Assembly: GCA_954871525.1 (NCBI GenBank) | Contig: OX940868.1 | Span: 22,439,056 to 22,503,055, forward strand | DNA: 64,000 nucleotides | Reading direction: 5' to 3' | From: Parietaria judaica | Taxonomy: Eukaryota > Streptophyta > Magnoliopsida > Rosales > Urticaceae | Shown here: positions 57,579 through 64,000 of the stretch, piece after piece | Layout: every line of letters starts with the position of its first letter | Position numbering within the stretch: the stretch's first letter is position 1 | Position numbers and translations under genes: made by a program | The notes under the pieces: model-generated | What the model was told of the DNA's origin: nothing | Database searches by the model: none | What the model saw: the letters and a program-made list of their open reading frames with translations, nothing else

Positions 57579-60500
57579 ATGGAGTCATTCTATAACTATC
57601 TTCTCCTCTCTCTTCTCGTCCTCGTCGTTTCCGTCCGCTTTTTCCTTAAGAAATCGTCGGCGAAGCTCCCACCGGGGCCGACCGGGCTTCCCCTCATCGG
57701 AAACCTAATTTCGATCGGCGATAGGCCCCACGAAACCCTAGCCACTATGGCCAAAACCTACGGTCCACTCATGACTGTGCGAATCGGATCCAACGTCACG
57801 GTCGTGGCATCCACTATTGAGGCGGCGAAGCTGATCCTGCAGACGCACGATCAAGCCTTCCTCGGCCGTCCAATCCCGGACGCTGTCACTGCTGAGGAGG
57901 GCTATGATCTCTCCATCGCTTGGATCTCCGGTGGGCCCAAATGGCGTTTGCTCAGGCGTCTATGCAACTCCGAGATCTTCACACCGCAGCGCCTCGACAC
58001 GCTCCAAGATCTGCGCCACAAGATGATGGACACGATGGTCCGACGCCTTGCCGGGGCGAGCGAGGCTGAAGAACCACTCGACATAGGTAGGATTTGGTCT
58101 TTTTTTTTTATTATTGTAGGATTTTGTTTCTCAAAAGTTGAATTGTAAACTAAGAGAAATCAATGTTTAGCATAACATTGTTTTCTGAAATTAAAACTCT
58201 AATAGTGAAAAATCAAAAATTGAAAAGAAGTAAAAGGATTAATATAACAAATATTTGGGAAAAATTAGTGGTTACAAAATTCCGAATTAGACTTTAGTTT
58301 CAAGGTCAAAAATTTCCAAATCGCTTGTTGGGCTGTTTTCATTCAAAATATCCACTTTAAGATGATGCAATAATTAATATGACACGACGGTACAAATACA
58401 ATCACGCTTTGTGAAGTCTTGTTGATACAATTTCAAATACAAAAACGCTTAACAATTCCTTATCGATAGGTCGGCTGGTCTTCGCGACGACGTTGAACAT
58501 GCTCTCCAACACCATGTTCTCCGGGGACATAGTGGACCCGGAGTCGAACACCATCGAGGAGCTCAAAGATCTGATCGGCAAGATAATGCTGCTGGCCGGG
58601 AAACCTAACGCCTCGGACTTTTTCCCGGCGCTGAGAGCGTTGGACTTGCAAGGGATAAGGAAAGAGATCAAGGTCTCGTACGATCGCTTGCACGCTTTGG
58701 TCGACGAGATCATCGATCGGAGACTGAAGCGAAGATCAGAAATTAGCAAGAATGAATTATTTGGAGATTTCTTGGATGTATTGCTTGAAAGCCATGACCG
58801 TGCATCGTCGGAGGAATTCACTCGTGCAGATATTAACATATTGCTAATGGTAAGTTTCCAAATTAATGAACCCTTAAATAATTCTAATTTTAATATATTT
58901 AAGTGTTGCTCAATAAATACTTCATAAATTAATATAATCAAGATTAATAGTGATAGTAATCAACCGTTGACATTAGCTTCTGATTAAAGCTAAATTTATA
59001 AGATCCCTAGGTTCTTTTTTCTTGGATAATAATATAATGCTGTGTGTTTATATATTGTAGCCGTAGTAAAGTATTATAATACAATTTTATTAATTAATAC
59101 TCAATAAATCGATTAAATAATAACTTTATATGATTTCATTCTAACTGAAACAAATATTTTTTTTAATAAATTAATAAAATTTTCTATTCTAAAAATTATT
59201 AATTCACAGAACTTCTAACAAATTGATCAGTTTAATAACATACGATGACATGATACGACACGATCTCCAATATTTTTTGTCTTACATATAATTTAAGGGA
59301 AAGAAACAAAAGTAGACAGAGATATGTAATGTAGAGCAAATCAATGAAAATATATATAATATTTATTATCATATAATTTTAGAGCCAAATCGCTTCATTT
59401 ATTTCTTTTGTATTTACCTATACTTCCTTCAAGTTAGCATGTGCGTGTCAGAATAATGAAAACACAACAAAAATAGTATAAAATTTGAACATGCTAATGT
59501 GTATCTTTATGTATATATACGCTAATACGCTACTCAGTCAATATAATTCTAATTTTAATATATTTAAGTGTTGCTCAATATATTTAAGTGTTGCTCAATA
59601 TAATAATTCAAAAAGGTAAGGAAATCTGAAGGCTGCATAGCCTATGCACTGTGTAAATGTCTGAAAATATCTAGATTCATTTCTAATTTTTTTAAATATT
59701 TTTTGGAATATTTTTCATAAAAATAAAAAAATCATAGACCCGGCTCTGTTTTTTTTTTTTGTTTTTTTTTTGTTTTTAAAGGAATCCGGTTTAGGTTCCT
59801 TACATATTAATCGTTTATTTTCTGGAGTTGGAAATTTGGATTCCGTTTTTTGGTATTTTTTCTTTTATTATTAGGACAAAAATTAGTTAATATAAATCGG
59901 GTAATAGAAATCCACGACATCTAAATTATTTAAAAAAGAAACTATTAATCATGAAGAATTTGACAAATGAATTTTTTTAATAAATAAAAATAGTTATTAT
60001 ATTTGTGATCTTAAGAGTCTTTTGTTAGGACGATATTTTTTCGTCACAACTCACAAGTAGTTAAGGATTACTTGAATAAATTTTGGAAAGAAGCGGGACT
60101 TATAGGCTGTGTTTGGTACATAACTTGAAAACAGTTTTTTAGTTTTCTAACTTCTACAGTTGCACTGAAAAAAATAAATGGCTGTTTCGTGTGTAACTCA
60201 TCAAATTAAACTCCAAAACATTTCAAGTTTTATTCTGTTTTTCTTAAGGATTTTCAAATACAGATTTTTGTTGTTTTCTGTTTTTTTCACTCAGTTTTTT
60301 CTTTCATCTCTCCTTTTTTTTTTTGTACCGATTTCGATTTTAAGAGTGCTTGACTTAAAAACCACATGTATTTTTTAAAATCAAAAATTACAAATTACAA
60401 ATAGTATAAAAACGACAATAAACGTTTAAAATACACTAAAATGACATACTAAAAACTAAAAAAAATGACATGTAGTTTAAAATCAGAACCGGTACCAAAA

Positions 60501-61980
60501 ACCGGGAAATATTTGTTCAGGGCATCGTTTATGGTTCTCAGTTCTAAAAATGGGAACCGAGAAGTACGAGTTCTTGGGTTTAAATTAAATTTCTTGAATT
60601 TTTTTAAAATCGATCCAGGACCGGTACCGGAACAGAGACAAAACCGGAAAACGGATACCAAATTTTCACCTTTGAACTATAACATTGAACCTTCAAAGTC
60701 TCAATCTCGATTAAGACACCAACGTTAACTCCGACATCGGTGCCGGTGCCGAATCTGACTTGACCTATGTGATGTTGGGACAAAAATTAATTGTGTGATG
60801 ACACTGGAACAATGAATATGGACGACCTGGTGTGTTGAATATACAATTTACGCGAAGACTATGTTTAACATAATATTGGTGAAAAATAATAGAATAAAAT
60901 GACATGAGATATTTTATTTTTGATGCATGTTAAACCTGATTATTTAGACTATATAGTATAGCTTTGATATGTTAAACATGATTGTATTTAATTTACACCG
61001 TAATATAATCTTTATGTTATTGTATTATTAATGTAATAATATTTTTTAAATTTTATTAATGTATTAAATATTTAATTTTTTAAGAAAAAAATGAATCGTA
61101 TTCCAAACACTTATTCTGTTGTTTTATTTTTTTAAAAATAAAAAACTGAAATGTGTACCAAACAACTATTTAAAAACAATTGCAAAAGTTTTTTACGCTG
61201 CAACTATAAAATTCTGAATAAAAAAAACAAAAACAATTTGAATTGTCTACCAAACGGCACCATAATCCCTGAGTCTTAGTTTTTTTTTCTTCTTTCGAAT
61301 CTGATACTAGGAAAAAAAAAATTGAAGAAAGAAAATAATAATGTTGGCGAAATGTATAGGACTTGTTCATCGGAGGAACCGACACAACCACGACAACGAT
61401 GGAATGGGTAATGACGGAGCTGCTTCGAAACCCTGAAACACTGGCGAAAACAAGGCAAGAACTCGACGAGAAGATCGGACCAAACCAAACTACGATCAAA
61501 GAGAGCGACATCTTGAGACTTCCTTATCTCCAATCAGTGCTCAAAGAGGCCATGCGCCTTCACCCGACGGCGCCACTTCTACTGCCACACCGCGCCCAAA
61601 ACGACGCCGAAGTCGGTGGCTACACCGTCCCAAAGGATACGCAAGTTTTTGTCAACTACTGGGCCATTTCACGGGACCCTAGCCACTGGCCCGACCCGTC
61701 TATGTTTATGCCAGAGCGGTTTCTAGGGCAGAACTCAGAAACAGCGGATTTCCGAGGGACGAACTTCACGTTCACGCCATTCGGGTCAGGCCGTCGGATT
61801 TGCCCCGGGCTTACCATGGCGGTTAGGATGCTGAGCTTGTTGTTGGCCAATCTTGTTCATAGGTTTGACTGGAAGCTGCCACGTGGAATGGAGCCGAACG
61901 ACATTGACGTGAGGGACAAGTTTGGTGTCACTTTGCAGAGGGTCACTCCTCTTGTTGCCACTCCGCTGATGATTAATTAG
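57579..61980 (+). CDS. cytochrome P450, CYP76 family
   Basis: ER-anchored haem monooxygenase. CYP76 members oxidise monoterpenols, iridoid and other terpenoid precursors, or herbicides. Three exons, 57579-58086, 58470-58849 and 61360-61980, give 502 residues. The N terminus is a membrane anchor followed by KLPPGPTGLPLIGN. The I-helix reads FIGGTDTTTTTMEW, the ExxR motif KEAMRLHP, the PERF motif PERFLG, and the haem loop FGSGRRICPG. The ATG at 57579 (MESFYNY) fits the family better than an upstream in-frame Met. Intron 1 splits after LDIG. Intron 2 (2.5 kb) is far longer than usual and holds a transposon-like insertion. The coding sequence is intact; the substrate is unknown. Confidence 0.92.
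60105..61261. mobile_element. possible PIF/Harbinger-like element in CYP76 intron 2
   Basis: The left end GGCTGTGTTTGGTA and the complement of the right end (GGTGCCGTTTGGTA) are similar, and both are followed by inverted material such as ACAACTATTT..AAAACAGTT. ATA occurs on both sides (60102-60104 and 61262-61264), which would be a 3-bp duplication. The ends look like those of plant PIF/Harbinger or Tourist elements. No transposase frame is seen. Confidence 0.5.
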
Positions 61981-63293
61981 GGTTTCAATTATGTTAATTA
62001 TGTATGCAATGTTTGTATGTATAAGATCATCGTATAGTGATGATTGCCTTTGGTGTGCTATATCTAATTTATAATTAGATAATTATGAGTTTACAATATC
62101 GATAACTTTCATTGTATAATAGAAATACATTATTTATAGCAGCGTACAACAACATATTTGGACACAAATAAGTTGAAATGAAAACCTTGGCAAAACGACA
62201 AGAAAAATGAAGAAATGATGACAAACTTTAGAAACGACTTAAAATTGGAAAAACGACAGTATTTTTAACCAATTAAAATGTTACATAATATTAATTGAAG
62301 TTTATATATTTGATTACATATAGAAAACTAAATTTTTTTTTTTGACGAAGCTTGTGTTATTAGTAACATAAAATTTCAATCTTTAGCTAGTAAAAATAAA
62401 TTTATCGTAGGTACAAATGAGACATGTCTAATAATACTAAATGTTAGATAAGTGGTTAATGGTTATATATTTGGGTACATATTGTGAAACATTAGGTATT
62501 TTAGCAGGAGTTTAACCTATATTTTTTTAAAACTAAAGTCGTAGAGAGATTGCGATGATCCCTGCTGTAAATAAAATAAAAAGACTGATTGACATGGTGT
62601 GACTAATTAGTACAAGATGATTTGTTTTGTGGATTTATTCCAATGATCACTTGTGCAAATTCGGGGTCTAAAACACGATCAAGGCCGTATTCTCTATCTT
62701 TATCGGAGATTAGCAATCAGTATTCAACAATTAAATCGTGCATACGAAAGAACTTAGGTTCATTTAGCAAGAAGTCAGATTACCACTTGGAACTGAAACA
62801 GATCTTGATAAACGGGAATCGACTGTTTTTATTTATTTATTGTATATTAATTATTTGTGAAATTTATGAAAACGTCTTGTAACTTGTATTTATAATTCTA
62901 AGTTTACGCAGTATTATTATAAAATATATTTGAGTAAGAGCCTATTAGTTTGAGCCCAATTTGTTAACCTGTCTGTGGATAACCAATATTAAAATTTCAC
63001 TAAAGTCTGAAATCGCGATGCCCAAGATTGTTATCCTTAGTTTGACTTTGATCACACTTTATCTTTTAAATACATATATATTTTGCTAGGTCGATCACTG
63101 CAATGTACATAATTTACTTGTACCGTTTTAACGACCATTAAAATTTAAGTGATTTGTAGAGCAACGTGAAAGACAAATTGCACCAAACATATAAAGATAA
63201 TAATAGAAATCATTAATGTTTTACCCACTTCCTTAATATCAATTTATCATGGTTATAGTTACACACGTTATTTATATGATCATGATTCATATT
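61981..63293. other. intergenic region downstream of CYP76
   Basis: AT-rich with AAACGAC words at 62194-62255. No gene is visible. The 86-codon frame at 62622-62882 does not resemble a known protein. Confidence 0.55.
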
Positions 63294-64000
63294 AGAGCTG
63301 CACATCTCGATCCCACGACGCGTCGCGACTAAGTCGCCAAAATCGCGAGAAAAAACGTCGCGATGCATCGTGGCGTGTTTGGTCGCGGGCAGTCGCGAAT
63401 TGGTCGCGATTTGATGAGGAAGGGAGAGAGTGGTAGTTTTTTATAGTTGCGGCAAAAGTTGTATATTTGGTTCCAATGTTTAATTTTTTTAGTTTTTAGC
63501 CGAATTTAAGTGCTAAAAATGTAAATTTGTAACATATTATAATTTTTAAAAATTTAATAACTAATAAATAAATATAACAAAACGAGATATTAAAAAAAAA
63601 GAGTTGTATTATTCATTGTGAATATTACAATAAGGTGGAAGAAAGCTGTAATATTAAGTGTAAACATTACAATATGCCTCACTAAAACCTCTCTTGTAAA
63701 ACCCTCCTTAGGGACTAAAAACCAAGAGAGGAAAGGGCACATCATTATTAGCGCTAACTTTGCATCACTCGGGGAACCAGGCGTTAAACCTTTCAGTCAT
63801 AAGCTCAAGCTCAAGCTCGGTCGGTTCGGAACGTTGGCCGATTACGGGGTTGCGGAACATCCAATCGTTCAACACCACGGCTTGCTCGAGGTGTGTGTTG
63901 GTTATTGACGACCTCCGATTGTCGATGATATTCTGAGCCGTTTTGAATGCGTTCTCCGAATCAACGCTTGAAATGGGATGGACAGTATATCCAGCGCCAT
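63294..64000 (-). mobile_element. hAT transposon end with transposase C terminus, cut by window edge
   Basis: Minus-strand frame from the window edge to the stop at 63765-63767 reads PISSVDSENAFKTAQNIID followed by NRRSS and later NDWMF..NAWFPE. This matches the hAT dimerisation domain at the C terminus of hAT transposases. About 350 bp beyond it, 63294 begins with TAGAGCTGCACATC, a hAT-like terminal motif. Next to it lies a dense set of TCGCGA and GTCGCG words (63319-63420), the expected subterminal transposase-binding repeats. The rest of the element lies outside the window, so its activity cannot be judged. Confidence 0.75.

Overview
The window is nuclear DNA of a flowering plant, very probably a eudicot. 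It is AT-rich, its genes have many short introns with GT-AG borders, and its proteins are plant-specific (anthocyanidin synthase, PGRL1, alpha-expansin, CYP76, NUDT14, a plant subtilase). The spaces between genes carry plant-type SINEs, Mutator-like and hAT elements, and a Ty1-copia relic. The anthocyanidin synthase looks to me like a Myrtales sequence (pomegranate-like), but that is an impression and not a result.

Layout, left to right. 0-9 kb: a DUF1191 membrane protein (-) and an alpha-expansin (-), then a Mutator-type MITE and a block of palindromic repeats. 9-18 kb: SAP18 (+) and PGRL1 (-) converge, then anthocyanidin synthase (+) with a G-box and a TATA box. 19-26 kb: a hydroxypyruvate/hydroxyphenylpyruvate reductase locus (-) in which three intact first exons lie upstream of only one second exon, then a bHLH regulator (-). 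26-34 kb: mostly repeats (SINEs, a hAT MITE with a perfect 8-bp target duplication) and a broken mTERF gene (-). 34-46 kb: a YTH m6A reader (+), a BOD1/SHG1-type protein (+) and V-ATPase subunit H (+). 46-55 kb: a subtilase (-), a deleted copia element, a partial copy of the V-ATPase H gene, and a NUDT14 Nudix hydrolase (-) with a GC-AG first intron. 57-64 kb: a CYP76 cytochrome P450 (+) with a large element-bearing second intron, then the terminal part of a hAT transposon that runs off the window.

The genes are ordinary single-copy nuclear genes with unrelated roles: cell wall, chromatin, photosynthetic electron flow, pigment synthesis, RNA reading, proton pumping and proteolysis. I see no biosynthetic cluster. 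The most unusual gene structure is the reductase first-exon array (20.4-23.6 kb). Next are four non-autonomous Mutator-like elements whose exact 9-bp target duplications can be read directly. Two of them are related 1.3-kb elements, each sitting about 350 bp upstream of a start codon.

Exon borders were set by hand from splice signals, reading phase and family resemblance. No alignment or expression data were available.
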